Positions 1 to 8,747 are shown, counted from the first letter of the stretch. The stretch: DNA of 64,000 nucleotides from Pseudomaricurvus albidus (GCF_018863235.1 NZ_JAHKRS010000005.1:248001-312000), one strand, 5' to 3'. The notes: generated by a model not told the origin, from the letters alone. Numbers and translations: made by a program.

Positions 1-394
1 GGGCCGTTTCGGGAATGACCATTTCCGGTTTTTTTACTCCCCGGTTTGCCCTGGCCATATCCCGGTAGGTTTTAACCGCCATCAGGCAACTCTCAGTTCC
101 ACCGGATGTGACAACGCCGCAAACCTCATCCGTACCATTCAACAGATCTGCAGTAGCGCTGATGATGTCTGTTTCAAACTGTTTCAGACTTTTGAACGCG
201 GTTGGATTGAGACCGTTTTCACTGGAAAATTTATGATACGAATGTTTCAAAAAATCAGAGTGTTCTTCGTTCAGATAATAGACAAGACTCCATACTTTAC
301 CGTCTTTGTAATTCGGGTCTTCTGCTTTAAATGTATCCAGTTGCTCAAGGATATCTTCGGCAGGGCGACCTTGTGTTGGAATGGGCTTGTGCAT
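1..394 (-). CDS. Sphingosine-1-phosphate lyase-like PLP-dependent enzyme (partial, N-terminal part)
   Basis: This reading frame runs off the left edge of the window, so only about the first 131 residues are present. It starts at an ATG (392-394) preceded by GAGAGG. The N-terminus reads MHKPIPTQGRPAEDILEQL. Residues about 94-112 read GVVTSGGTESCLMAVKTYR, which is the hallmark of the sphingosine-1-phosphate lyase / group II PLP decarboxylase family, where a TSGGTES loop contacts the PLP phosphate. The PLP lysine lies in the missing C-terminal part. Family members cleave long-chain base phosphates or decarboxylate amino acids; the exact substrate cannot be told. Its neighbour upstream on the same strand is a DUF819 membrane protein 92 bp away, so the two may be co-transcribed. 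The family call is fairly sure; the substrate is unknown. Confidence 0.8.
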   Translation of the reverse strand, partial: MHKPIPTQGRPAEDILEQLDTFKAEDPNYKDGKVWSLVYYLNEEHSDFLKHSYHKFSSENGLNPTAFKSLKQFETDIISATADLLNGTDEVCGVVTSGGTESCLMAVKTYRDMARANRGVKKPEMVIPETA

Positions 395-481
395 GTGTCC
401 TCTCTGTAACATTTGTACACATCACTGGATGTGACGGTGGTGGTGCTCTTTCGTGGAAATTACATCTGTGGGGTAAGTGCC

Positions 482-506
482 TGTTTTTACTGTGACTGTA
501 AAAACA
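482..506. repeat. AT-rich inverted repeat at the 3' end of the DUF819 gene
   Basis: TGTTTTTAC (482-490) and GTAAAAACA (498-506) are perfect 9-bp arms around a 7-base loop. The repeat overlaps the DUF819 stop codon (487-489). It lies between that gene and the lyase-like gene on the same strand. It could be a weak transcript-end hairpin or a binding site. The low G+C of the stem and the lack of a GC core make a strong terminator unlikely. Confidence 0.4.
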
Positions 507-1713
507 ATGCCAACCCGATCCCTAAATAATTTCCCAGTGCATATCCAATAATGCCGGTGGTCATTCCCGACAAAATCAGCGAAGAATTGTTTAGAGCTTT
601 AGCCATCAGGGGTACGAATGGCGGACTGCAAATGGCCGCGACTGAAGTTACCATGAAGGTATCGCTATCCACTTTGAATAAACGGCACAGCAAGGCGTGT
701 AACGTAATACTGCCTAAAATCGTCATGGTGATGAAAACCAATACGATGGGATCAACTGCCACAAGGTTGTTGATGTCGGCCATAGACGCAACGGTAAAGC
801 AAAAAACATAGACCCAGTACATTCCCAGTTTGTAAGAGAGCCTTAAACGGCGCACAGCAGGTATCAGTGAAGCAGCAATGCCGAAAGTGGTGAGCAGTAC
901 AATAACCAGTGCTCCCGATGTATTAACTCCCAGGCTGTGTTGCACAAACTGGGTTATCAGCAATGCAGAGCCCAGAATCAGAGCGCAGATGACAAATGCT
1001 TTTAACAGTTCTGGCAAGTTTTTGAAACGCAGTAATGGCTGGTAGTTGTCATCGTAGGTGGTTAGATCGCAGCTTGTGGGGGTATCTTTGTTGTTACTCA
1101 GATCTTCTTTGTGGTTATCGAGATTTTTTTCAGTGTGATTGGGTGTTGCATTCGATTGTGGGGGCTGGAGTCGTTTGCGGAAAAACGGTATGGCAATGGT
1201 CAGCATCAGAATCAGGTATCCTGCTCCTAATACGGTGTCAAGACTATGGAATACCAGATAGCTTTCGTGGGGAATATCAAGACCGGCTTTGATTGCTGCC
1301 AGATTCGGAGTGCCACCAGTATAGACACCTACCGACATGGCAGCCATTTGAGAGTATTCCTGTGTATGAACGCTGTTGGCTGAACTGCTTGCATAGAACA
1401 GGGATGTGGCCAGAGTCATGACTGAAACGGTTGCCAGCAACATGGAAAGGATGGCTTTCCCGGCACTTCTAAGCCAAGCAGTGACATTCAGAGTCATCAT
1501 TAATAGTGGCAGGGCTATGGCAATAGAGCCTTCGCTGACCTGTTTTTGCAGGGGTAAAGCCACATCCGGCAGGAGTCCGCTGTTTCCTACGATCAAGCCA
1601 GCGCCATAGCATAACGCCACTGCCCCCACTTTTTGAGCCCACTGATAGTGTGAGCATGTCCAGAGCAAGAGCGCCGGAGTCAGAAGAAAAAATGCAGCAG
1701 CTGCAATGTTCAT
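487..1713 (-). CDS. DUF819 (YjcL-type) integral membrane protein
   Basis: This 408-residue, strongly hydrophobic protein has about ten predicted membrane segments spread over its length. A hydrophilic, Asn/Asp-rich loop at about residues 187-222 sits in the middle. The segment around SVGVYTGGTPNLAAIKAGL (residues about 125-145) is typical of the DUF819 family, whose members resemble transporters but have no firmly assigned substrate. The start ATG is at 1711-1713. The lyase-like gene follows 92 bp downstream on the same strand, and a palindrome lies about 87 bp upstream (1800-1821), so both genes may share control. A role in moving a substrate of the neighbouring PLP enzyme is only inferred from this pairing. 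Confidence 0.8.
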   Translation of the reverse strand: MNIAAAAFFLLTPALLLWTCSHYQWAQKVGAVALCYGAGLIVGNSGLLPDVALPLQKQVSEGSIAIALPLLMMTLNVTAWLRSAGKAILSMLLATVSVMTLATSLFYASSSANSVHTQEYSQMAAMSVGVYTGGTPNLAAIKAGLDIPHESYLVFHSLDTVLGAGYLILMLTIAIPFFRKRLQPPQSNATPNHTEKNLDNHKEDLSNNKDTPTSCDLTTYDDNYQPLLRFKNLPELLKAFVICALILGSALLITQFVQHSLGVNTSGALVIVLLTTFGIAASLIPAVRRLRLSYKLGMYWVYVFCFTVASMADINNLVAVDPIVLVFITMTILGSITLHALLCRLFKVDSDTFMVTSVAAICSPPFVPLMAKALNNSSLILSGMTTGIIGYALGNYLGIGLALFLQSQ

Positions 1714-1799
1714 GTAATGGCAATGCCTTGAAAATTATTATTGGTGTCTTGAATAGTGCGCTGTCTATTACTGGGTGTCGATAAGGCTTATTGTTTTTT

Positions 1800-1821
1800 A
1801 AGTGGTACAATGGTACCACTT
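1800..1821. promoter_or_regulatory. Perfect 9-bp-arm palindrome, GntR/FadR-type operator candidate
   Basis: AAGTGGTAC (1800-1808) and GTACCACTT (1813-1821) are perfect inverted arms around AATG. The core TGGTAC...GTACCA resembles operators of the FadR/LldR branch of GntR repressors, which have TGGT and ACCA half-sites. It is 87 bp upstream of the DUF819 start and so may control the DUF819-lyase pair. No GntR gene is in the window, so the regulator would be encoded elsewhere. Confidence 0.5.
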
Positions 1822-1960
1822 TGTTCTGGCTTGAAAAGGTAAAATATGGCCATAGTACTGGGTCAGCTAAAGGTTTTCGTCTGGGGTTAGCCTGCTTGCG
1901 GGTATGGTGATCAGGCCGACTGGAGTTCTTAAAATCACTAGCTTAAGGGGGAAGTTTTTG

Positions 1961-2047
1961 ATGAATGACGTCGCCAAGATAAACCCGCAAACCGGGTCTG
2001 AGCGCCTCAGTAAACGACAGCCTGTAAAGCTGAAGTCTTGGCATTGA
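1961..2047 (+). CDS. Possible 28-residue small protein
   Basis: An ATG at 1961 is preceded by AGGGGGA (1946-1952) with 8-base spacing, a strong ribosome-binding site for a frame that otherwise looks non-coding. The product would begin MNDVAKINPQTGSERLSKRQ and end KSWH; it is basic and polar. The same frame stays open upstream to an ATG at 1904 (47 residues) that has no clear ribosome-binding site. I recognise no homologue. It may be a chance match. Confidence 0.2.
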   Translation: MNDVAKINPQTGSERLSKRQPVKLKSWH

Positions 2048-2210
2048 TAAGACATGATACGTTTTTCAGTAGTGCCAAGTAGAGACGATAAAAATTTTTC
2101 TCTCACAATGCTAAAGTGCAGCTTTTGGGCGGCAGAAGCCTGAGTGAAACGCAATCGATCTGCGATACCAAAACGGTCCGATACGGGCCTGCTTTTCAAA
2201 AGGAAATCCT

Positions 2211-3599
2211 GTGAAAAAAGTCATTCTGACCTTGGGTGGTCTGTTTTTAGTCTTGGTGGTGATGGCTTCGTTGGCGGGCATCACGCCGCGCTATTTGAGC
2301 AGTGCGCCGGCCATGCTAACCGGGATGGGCGCCAAGTTGGGCTGTTCCGGGTATTACGTTACGGGTTTGTCTGCAGAGCAGTCCTATAAGGATTTACTGA
2401 CCTATTCGCCGGTTCTGAAGCTGGTAGACTTGAACTTTGATGAAAGCTCCAAAAGCGTGAATGCAGAATTTTTAGGGCTGGAGACGGCCTCTGCCAAATA
2501 CCGCCCTGGTCTGGGATGTACTGTGTCTATTGGTTCCACAGAACCTCTGGATCAACTGGCTGTCAGCCTGTCCTTGCCAGGCGATGATCCAGCCAGTAAG
2601 GAGCCATGGCCCAAAGGCAGTGGTGTGGACAGTATCCATCCGGATATTCAGCGTCGCCTGGATGCTATGCTGGCATCTGACAATCAGCAAGGCTTGCAAA
2701 CGCGTGCGTTATTGGTGGTGAATAATGGACAGGTCGTGGCCGAGAGCTACGCAGAAGGCTTCGATGAACACTCTAAATTACTGGGGTGGTCTATGGCTAA
2801 AAGTGTCACCTCCTTGATGATGGGTCATCTGGAAATGGTGGGTAAACTGGATTTCGATCAGCAGCCGGTGTTTGAAGATTGGGCCAATGATGATCGGCGG
2901 GAGATACACTGGCGAGATCTGATGCATATGAGCAGCGGGCTGGATTTTCCGGAAGTCTATGAACCGGGGGCCGGGGCAACGGAAATGCTGTTTACGGTGC
3001 GTAGGGGTTCGGATCTGCCTTTGGCCGCCGAGCTGGTTCATCCTCCGGGGACGGTGTTTGAGTATTCATCGGGTACAACCAACTTACTGTCGCGTAAATT
3101 GTATGAAGCGGCGGGCGGTACGCCAGAGGCAAATGTTGCCTACCTGCAGAAGCACCTTATAACGCCACTATACCTGCAGGATTTCATCTTCGAGCCTGAT
3201 CCCAGTGGCACATTTGTGGGCAGTTCCTATCTGTATGCCAGTGCCAGAGATTGGGCGCGTATTGGACAACTGATGCTGAATCGTGGAGAACTGAATGGTT
3301 ATCGACTGGTCACCAAAGACTGGGTAGCGCGAGCATTGCAGCCGAACCGGTCAGAGAACAAGAAAAGTTATGGTTATCAATTCTGGCTCAATCGGGGCGA
3401 TGCAGAACCGCGCTGGGAAGATTTGCCTGAAGACAGTTTTGCCGCTCTTGGCAATCGCAAGCAAATGGTTATGGTGGTACCTTCGAAAGATACCGTGATT
3501 GTTCGACTTGGTTGGACACACGGGAGCTACCCCAGTAACAAAAATGTAGCTGCTATATTGTCGTGGCTGGACCAGCAGCAGTTGTCAGCAGCACCATAA
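2211..3599 (+). CDS. Serine hydrolase, class C beta-lactamase / NylB-like family
   Basis: This 462-residue protein starts at GTG 2211 with AGGAAA nine bases upstream. An N-terminal hydrophobic segment (about residues 3-23) suggests a signal anchor or signal peptide, so it probably acts in the periplasm. The nucleophile motif SMAK is at residues 194-197 within GWSMAKSVTSLM, and the tyrosine motif YSSGTTN begins at residue 285. A late HGS tripeptide in GWTHGSYP fits the third active-site motif of this fold. The overall pattern matches the beta-lactamase-related hydrolases (COG1680 type; 6-aminohexanoate-dimer hydrolase-like), which act as esterases, amidases or peptidases. The substrate cannot be predicted. 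A true antibiotic-inactivating role is unlikely from family context. It appears to be a single-gene unit. Confidence 0.85.
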   Translation: MKKVILTLGGLFLVLVVMASLAGITPRYLSSAPAMLTGMGAKLGCSGYYVTGLSAEQSYKDLLTYSPVLKLVDLNFDESSKSVNAEFLGLETASAKYRPGLGCTVSIGSTEPLDQLAVSLSLPGDDPASKEPWPKGSGVDSIHPDIQRRLDAMLASDNQQGLQTRALLVVNNGQVVAESYAEGFDEHSKLLGWSMAKSVTSLMMGHLEMVGKLDFDQQPVFEDWANDDRREIHWRDLMHMSSGLDFPEVYEPGAGATEMLFTVRRGSDLPLAAELVHPPGTVFEYSSGTTNLLSRKLYEAAGGTPEANVAYLQKHLITPLYLQDFIFEPDPSGTFVGSSYLYASARDWARIGQLMLNRGELNGYRLVTKDWVARALQPNRSENKKSYGYQFWLNRGDAEPRWEDLPEDSFAALGNRKQMVMVVPSKDTVIVRLGWTHGSYPSNKNVAAILSWLDQQQLSAAP

Positions 3600-3737
3600 A
3601 CCCGATTCAACACTTTAGTCCGGTTTCTGAGAGGAGGCTGGGGTGACACGCCTGGCTGAGTTATAATTCAGCGATGCTATGCTGGTAACAATCGGTGTTT
3701 TAACATGCTGCCAGCCCATGATCCGAGAAGTGAAATT

Positions 3738-5102
3738 ATGCCTGATGTAAAGAATATACCTGCAAGCAATGAGTGGGCACCCTCCAGCTGGAGATCAAGA
3801 ACGGCTCATCAGCAGCCGTGTTATGAAGATCCTATGGCGCTGGCAGATGTGGAAGCGCAGCTGTCCACCTTTCCACCTCTGGTTTTCGCAGAGGAAACAC
3901 GACAGTTGCGTCGTCAGTTGTCACAGGTTGCCGATGGCAATGCCTTCCTGTTGCAGGGAGGCGATTGTGCAGAGACATTTGTTGATTTCTCGGCCAATAA
4001 CATTCGCGATACCTTCAAGGTTATTCTGCAGATGGCCATTGTCCTGACGTATGCGGGGCGTAAACCTGTGGTTAAGGTAGGTCGCATTGCCGGTCAGTTT
4101 GCCAAACCGCGTTCGTCTGATGTGGAAGTGCGCGATGGCATTGAGTTGCCCAGTTTTCGTGGCGACATTATCAACGGCGCCGACTTCAGCCCGGAAGACC
4201 GTGAAGTAGACCCACAGAGAATGTTGCGTGCCTATCATCAGTCCACTGCGACTCTCAATCTGTTGCGTGCTTTTGCCCACGGCGGTTTGGCGGACTTGCA
4301 TCAGGTGAATGGCTGGAATCTTGGGTTTGTCTCCGGCAATGAATCCTGCGAGCAATACCAGCAGCTGGCGCATGAAATTCGAGATGCGCTGTCGTTTATG
4401 GAGGTGCTGGGTATCAACAGTGACAACACGCCAGTACTGCGGGAAACGGATTTATACACATCCCATGAGGCCTTGTTACTCAACTATGAAGAGGCGCTCA
4501 CACGTCGCGACAGTCTTTCAGGTCACTGGTACAACTGTGCCGCTCACATGTTGTGGATTGGTGAAAGGACTCGTCAGCTGGATGCGGCGCATGTGGAATA
4601 CATGCGGGGTATTCACAATCCGATTGGTGTCAAAGTGGGGCCGGGCATAAGCGTGGATGAGCTGCTTAAGTTGATTGATGCCTTAAATCCGAATAACGAA
4701 GCGGGGCGCCTGACGCTTATTACCCGTATGGGAGCGGACACTCTGGCAGACAAGCTGCCAGCTCTGGCACGTGCGGTGACCGCAGAAGGGCGAAAAGTCG
4801 TCTGGTCCAGTGATCCCATGCACGGCAACACGGTGAAAGCCAACAACGGTTTCAAGACCCGTTCATTTGATCGTATCCTCTCTGAGATCCAGCAATTCTT
4901 CGGTGTGTTACGTGCAGAAGGTGCCCATCCCGGTGGTATACATCTGGAAATGACAGGGCAGCATGTTACCGAGTGTGTGGGCGGTTCCTACAGGGTGTCA
5001 GAAAACGATTTGGCCAAACGCTATGAGACCCAGTGTGATCCTCGCCTGAATGCTGATCAGGTTCTGGAAATGGCGTTCAACGTTTCCGAGTTGCTGCGAT
5101 AG
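3738..5102 (+). CDS. Class II 3-deoxy-7-phosphoheptulonate (DAHP) synthase
   Basis: This enzyme condenses phosphoenolpyruvate with erythrose-4-phosphate, the first step of the shikimate pathway. From ATG 3738 it has 454 residues, the usual length of the plant-type class II family in Pseudomonas relatives. I prefer this start to an upstream ATG at 3705, because GAGAAG (3725-3730) lies at proper spacing and the protein then begins [19 protein letters not shown], with the family's N-terminal SW motif. Hallmarks are [54 protein letters not shown] and [16 protein letters not shown] (3662-3667) lies upstream without a convincing -35. aroC (34961) and trpFBA (47762-50434) in the same window belong to the same pathway. 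Confidence 0.95.
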   Translation: MPDVKNIPASNEWAPSSWRSRTAHQQPCYEDPMALADVEAQLSTFPPLVFAEETRQLRRQLSQVADGNAFLLQGGDCAETFVDFSANNIRDTFKVILQMAIVLTYAGRKPVVKVGRIAGQFAKPRSSDVEVRDGIELPSFRGDIINGADFSPEDREVDPQRMLRAYHQSTATLNLLRAFAHGGLADLHQVNGWNLGFVSGNESCEQYQQLAHEIRDALSFMEVLGINSDNTPVLRETDLYTSHEALLLNYEEALTRRDSLSGHWYNCAAHMLWIGERTRQLDAAHVEYMRGIHNPIGVKVGPGISVDELLKLIDALNPNNEAGRLTLITRMGADTLADKLPALARAVTAEGRKVVWSSDPMHGNTVKANNGFKTRSFDRILSEIQQFFGVLRAEGAHPGGIHLEMTGQHVTECVGGSYRVSENDLAKRYETQCDPRLNADQVLEMAFNVSELLR

Positions 5103-5170
5103 TTGCTGTCATCGTTGCTGGAATGGGTCTGTGTGGATACCTTCCAGCAACGACTCTTTTGAAATGCTGT

Positions 5171-6610
5171 TTACAGAATTGAGTTGGCAGCACCCGCAGC
5201 GCCATGAATGAACTTGCGTTTCCAGGAGGGGCTTGTCGGATTACTGAGGATGGCCTCTTCCCTGATCAGAGTTGCCAGGATACTTTTATAGGCCAGCCAG
5301 CGAAAAGGTTCTGGTTCCCAGCGTCGCAGTGCCTTCTTCATGGTGGTGTGATAGGCCCAGGGCATGGCCGTCAATTCGCTTTCCCGGTTCAGAATCAGAT
5401 CGACCAGAGTGCGAGCCATCAGGTTTGATGCGCCTACACCTTCACCGGCGTAGCCACCAATGCTTCCCACACCTGAGTGCGGATCAAACAGGGCGTGAGG
5501 GCTCTTGCTTCTGGGCATGCCCAGCGTGCCTCCCCAGCAATGGGTAATGGGGGTGTCTGCCAGAGCAGGGAAAAACTCCCGCATCAATTTGCCGATGTCT
5601 GAGAAAACCGTCACGCTGTCAGAAAACGAGCTTTTCGGTTTGCCGCCAAACTGATAAGTGCCTCGTGAGCCGAAGATCAATCGGTTGTCGGCCGATCGCT
5701 GACCGTAGGTAATCAGGCGACAGGTATCACTGAACACTTCATTGTTTTGCAGACCGATGTCCTGCCATTGAGTATCGCTCAATGGCTCAGTGGCAACGAT
5801 CAGGCTTTGAATCGGCAGGATGTAGCGGCGGTGCGCTTCCAGCTTGTAGCTGAAACCTTCTACGCAGGGAAGAACAATGTCCGCTTTTACGGTCCCGAAG
5901 TCGGTGGTGAGGGTGTTGGAGTTTTGTTCGGACACAGAGAGATTGGTGACGGGTGTGTTCTCATAAATATTTACACCCAGCCGTTCGACTGCCCGGGCTA
6001 AACCTGTGACCAGTTTTGCAGGGTGTATCCGCGCTGCATGTGGGCTGAAAATTCCACCGTAGGGGTTATGAATATTGAGCCTTGCTTTCAGTTCATCCCC
6101 TTCCAGCCACTGGAATGCCTCAGCTGAGTGACCCTCGGCTTGTAGGTTTGCCATGGTTTTCCTGGCCATGGTCAATTGCTCTGGATAGCGGGCTGCGGCG
6201 CTTAGCCACCCACCGTGGGAGAAGTCACAGTCAATTCCTTCCCGATCAAAAACGCCTTTCGCTTCATTAACGATGCCATAAATGTGGTGATGTGCTTGTT
6301 GTTTCTGGCTTGTCTCCAGGCCGGACAAAAGCCTGTCTTCGCCTTCCACGGATCCCATTAGCCAGCCACCATTGCGACCTGAGGCCCCAAAACCGACGGT
6401 ATTGGCTTCCAGGATGGCGATGTTCAGGTTCGGAGCCTGCTGCTTCAGGTAATACGCTATCCAAAGGCCACTGTATCCAGCACCAATAATTGCGACATCG
6501 ACATCCTGGCTTTGTGTTAACTGAGGCCGTGAAGTTAATTGAGGCTGTGAGTCCGAAGCATTGGTCTGAATGGAGGACATCCAGAAACTGATATCTGGGT
6601 ACTGAGGCAT
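5171..6610 (-). CDS. FAD-dependent oxidoreductase, PuuB/DAO family
   Basis: This 479-residue flavoprotein has a dinucleotide-binding motif, DVAIIGAGYSGLWIAYYL, at about residues 37-55, followed by the GASGRNGGW motif near residue 80. Both are typical of the D-amino-acid oxidase superfamily branch that includes gamma-glutamylputrescine oxidase (PuuB) and related amine oxidases. The C-terminal GGYAGEGVGASNLMARTL contributes the second FAD contact. About 35 extra polar residues precede the Rossmann fold; a start at MSSIQTNASDS is a possible alternative. It lies at the downstream end of a minus-strand run with AraC- and IclR-type regulators, a hotdog thioesterase and an EamA exporter. An amine or amino-acid substrate is inferred from the family; no glutamylputrescine synthetase gene is nearby. 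Confidence 0.85.
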   Translation of the reverse strand: MPQYPDISFWMSSIQTNASDSQPQLTSRPQLTQSQDVDVAIIGAGYSGLWIAYYLKQQAPNLNIAILEANTVGFGASGRNGGWLMGSVEGEDRLLSGLETSQKQQAHHHIYGIVNEAKGVFDREGIDCDFSHGGWLSAAARYPEQLTMARKTMANLQAEGHSAEAFQWLEGDELKARLNIHNPYGGIFSPHAARIHPAKLVTGLARAVERLGVNIYENTPVTNLSVSEQNSNTLTTDFGTVKADIVLPCVEGFSYKLEAHRRYILPIQSLIVATEPLSDTQWQDIGLQNNEVFSDTCRLITYGQRSADNRLIFGSRGTYQFGGKPKSSFSDSVTVFSDIGKLMREFFPALADTPITHCWGGTLGMPRSKSPHALFDPHSGVGSIGGYAGEGVGASNLMARTLVDLILNRESELTAMPWAYHTTMKKALRRWEPEPFRWLAYKSILATLIREEAILSNPTSPSWKRKFIHGAAGAANSIL

Positions 6611-6695
6611 AACGAGATTCCGGCGCTAAGAGGCAATAGCTTCAGAGTAGCGTCAGAATCATAGAATGGCTATGCCCGCGGGACCGGACGAAATG

Positions 6696-7442
6696 CTAGC
6701 GGCAGGAGAAGTATTTTCCCGGTGTTTGCCCGGTGTGGCGTTTAAAAAATTTGTAGAAGGTCGACATGGAGCTGAAGCCGCAAGCATGAGCGGCTTCGGT
6801 CAGATTTTGCTCGCTGGGTGTATTTTCCAGAAAGTAGAGGATGCGGGCTTGGTTGAGATAATCGTAAAAGCTTTTCCCAATGTGTTGGTTCAGTACATAT
6901 GAAATCTGATTACGCGTGTAACCCAGAGATTCGGCGACATCAGCCAGAGTCAGGTTCGTCCGTAAAAAAGGGCGATGCTCATCAAACAGTTGCTGCAGCT
7001 GGTTGGCGAGCTGCTGACTGCTGTTATGAGTGAGTCCCAGTCGTTGCTGGTCAGACTCCCTGTGTTCTGTCTCCTCCTTGATCAAGGAGGAGTATTCGTT
7101 GATGCGGACAATTTTGCCATCATGAACAGTGATAGCTTCAGCATTTTGATAGGTGAGCAGACGCCCGTTACTCTGTCGGCTTATAAACGTGTATTGAATG
7201 AAGCCGGTATCGCCATCGACACGGATACGGTCATTGTGACGAATGGCATTGCCCTTGTTGTTGGGTAGGGCGTTCTCTACGTAATCCCTAAGTTCGTCAA
7301 CGGAAATTTTCTCGTTAGCAAAGTAATCGAAGTATTCAATGTCATCGGCGTAGAGGGCGAGAATCCCTTCCAGGTCTTTTGCCTTCCAGCAATTATGGTA
7401 TTGCTCGATAATCCGTCGGGTTGAAGTGGTGTCAGAAACCAT
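6696..7442 (-). CDS. NTF2-like domain fused to AraC-type DNA-binding domain
   Basis: This 248-residue protein has two clear parts. Residues about 8-115 look like a SnoaL/NTF2-like cone fold (RRIIEQYHNCWKAKDLEGIL, then YADDIEYFDYF and VRINEYSSLI). Residues about 140-245 form an AraC/XylS double helix-turn-helix, with LADVAESLGYTRNQISYVLN as the first unit and LTEAAHACGFSSMSTFYKFF plus KRHTGQTPGKY as the conserved second unit. The NTF2-like part takes the place of the usual cupin or ThiJ-type sensor and may bind a small hydrophobic ligand. The gene begins 6 bp after the IclR gene ends, so they are probably co-transcribed. The domain call is confident; the ligand and targets are unknown. Confidence 0.85.
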   Translation of the reverse strand: MVSDTTSTRRIIEQYHNCWKAKDLEGILALYADDIEYFDYFANEKISVDELRDYVENALPNNKGNAIRHNDRIRVDGDTGFIQYTFISRQSNGRLLTYQNAEAITVHDGKIVRINEYSSLIKEETEHRESDQQRLGLTHNSSQQLANQLQQLFDEHRPFLRTNLTLADVAESLGYTRNQISYVLNQHIGKSFYDYLNQARILYFLENTPSEQNLTEAAHACGFSSMSTFYKFFKRHTGQTPGKYFSCR

Positions 7443-7448
7443 AAATCA

Positions 7449-8249
7449 TCAGTATCGAATCAGTGTGGCTTCAATGTTGCGAACCATATTTTTCAATTGC
7501 GGTGCTACTTCGGTTTCCAAAAAGTCCCGGGATAATCGATAGGCTGGGCCGCCTGCATTGAAACAGTAAATGGTATTTTTACCCAATGTCAGGGGAACAG
7601 AGATACCATTTACATCAGGGTCCCATTCGCCATAGGAATGACAAAACCCCTTCTCGCGATAGCTGGTAAGGCTTTCCAATATGCCTTCTTTGATGGCGGG
7701 CCACTGATCAGGGTTGTCTTTCTCGATATGGGTGAAAAAGAATTGCCGCTCTTCGTCGGGCAGCGCTGTAAGGTAAGCTCGTCCTATGGCGCTGGTGGAC
7801 AGGGGCACACGATCGCCCACTTCATGGCGAAAAGCCATCACGTTAGTGGGTGAAGAATACTCCACATAAATCATCTTGAAACGATCCCGGTCTGCCAGTC
7901 CCACAGAGGTGCCGGTGTTATTGGCCAATTCCTGCATCATGGGTTTGGCAATTTGTCGGATGGCTAGGTTCGATACAAATGCGTAACCGAGCGCCAGAAC
8001 GCCACTACCCAACTGATACTTTTCCATGCGTTCGGAATAGGTCAGATAGCCCAGTTGTGTCAGTGTGTAGGTTAGTCTGGAGACGCTGGATTTGGGCAGG
8101 CCTGTACGTTGAGCGATTTCCTGATTGCCCAAAAAACCATCCCCTGGCAAAAAGGCTCGCAGTACATCCAGCCCTCGCGCCAGTGCCTCGATAAATTTGC
8201 GGTCTGGTTCATCGCCTTTTGCTCGGGGCAGCCCCGGTATGTCGTGCAC
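7449..8249 (-). CDS. IclR family transcriptional regulator
   Basis: This 266-residue regulator starts at a GTG (8247-8249) with AAGGAAC upstream at good spacing. The N-terminal winged helix-turn-helix (about residues 20-85) includes IAQRTGLPKSSVSRLTYTL. The C-terminal IclR effector domain (about 100-262) includes NTGTSVGLADRDRFKMIYVE, PLSTSAIGRAYL and YGEWDPDVNGISVPL, near the ligand pocket. IclR proteins usually control catabolic genes for aromatic or small organic acids and often neighbouring genes. The flanking oxidoreductase, thioesterase and exporter are therefore likely targets, though this is inferred from position only. Confidence 0.92.
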   Translation of the reverse strand: MHDIPGLPRAKGDEPDRKFIEALARGLDVLRAFLPGDGFLGNQEIAQRTGLPKSSVSRLTYTLTQLGYLTYSERMEKYQLGSGVLALGYAFVSNLAIRQIAKPMMQELANNTGTSVGLADRDRFKMIYVEYSSPTNVMAFRHEVGDRVPLSTSAIGRAYLTALPDEERQFFFTHIEKDNPDQWPAIKEGILESLTSYREKGFCHSYGEWDPDVNGISVPLTLGKNTIYCFNAGGPAYRLSRDFLETEVAPQLKNMVRNIEATLIRY

Positions 8250-8279
8250 AGTCTGTTCCTTTATCGAGTGAAATTGATT

Positions 8280-8732
8280 TTAGTGTTCACCGACCAGTTG
8301 TCGCCATTCATCGATGTGCATGCCGTGGGGGTCTTCACAGCCCTTGCGATATTTCATAACGGCCTGTCCAGTGGCCAGCAGGGTGTTGTTGGAATCGTAG
8401 ACTTCCGCTGATGAATGAAAGATCTTGTAGCCGGCACTGGTGATTTTTCCAACAGTGTACAGCTGATTTGTCTGGGCCTGCCCCACGAAACTGGTGTTGA
8501 GCGACAGGGTTAAAGCTCTGCGAATGCGGTCTGGAGAAGCACAGTAGATTCCGGGCAGGGAGCATGCGACATCCAGCAAACTGCAGATGAATCCACCGTG
8601 AGGAATGCCATGAGAGTTACTGTGTTCAGGTTTGACCTCAACGCTCAGACGCACATGGCCAGCTTGCCATTCATCAACTTCTATACCCAGCAGTTTGTTA
8701 AAGGCTGGGGCATGTGGCTGGTAAATACTCAT
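8280..8732 (-). CDS. PaaI-type hotdog thioesterase
   Basis: The protein has 150 residues, the usual length for a single-domain hotdog thioesterase. The active-site signature is HGIPHGGFICSLLDVACSL (about residues 41-59), with the HGG turn and the aspartate on the central helix expected for PaaI-like acyl-CoA hydrolases. The start ATG at 8730-8732 has AGAGGT upstream. It lies 30 bp from the IclR gene and 15 bp from the EamA transporter on the same strand. It probably hydrolyses an acyl-CoA made in, or released by, the pathway controlled here; the substrate is unknown. Confidence 0.88.
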   Translation of the reverse strand: MSIYQPHAPAFNKLLGIEVDEWQAGHVRLSVEVKPEHSNSHGIPHGGFICSLLDVACSLPGIYCASPDRIRRALTLSLNTSFVGQAQTNQLYTVGKITSAGYKIFHSSAEVYDSNNTLLATGQAVMKYRKGCEDPHGMHIDEWRQLVGEH

Positions 8733-8747
8733 GGGGACCTCTTTGCT

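Larger units (their letters stand above)
1714..2210. other. Intergenic region between DUF819 (-) and the serine hydrolase (+)
   Basis: These 497 bases separate two divergent genes. They hold the palindrome at 1800-1821 and a very short open frame with a good ribosome-binding site at 1961-2047. A 110-codon frame on the minus strand (1867-2199) has no recognisable family features and I do not call it. The ribosome-binding site of the downstream hydrolase is AGGAAA at 2201-2206. Confidence 0.6.

Noticed and set aside
1867-2199. 110-codon minus-strand frame in the gap before the serine hydrolase
   Set aside because: No ribosome-binding site, no recognisable motif, and it overlaps the region just upstream of the hydrolase start.
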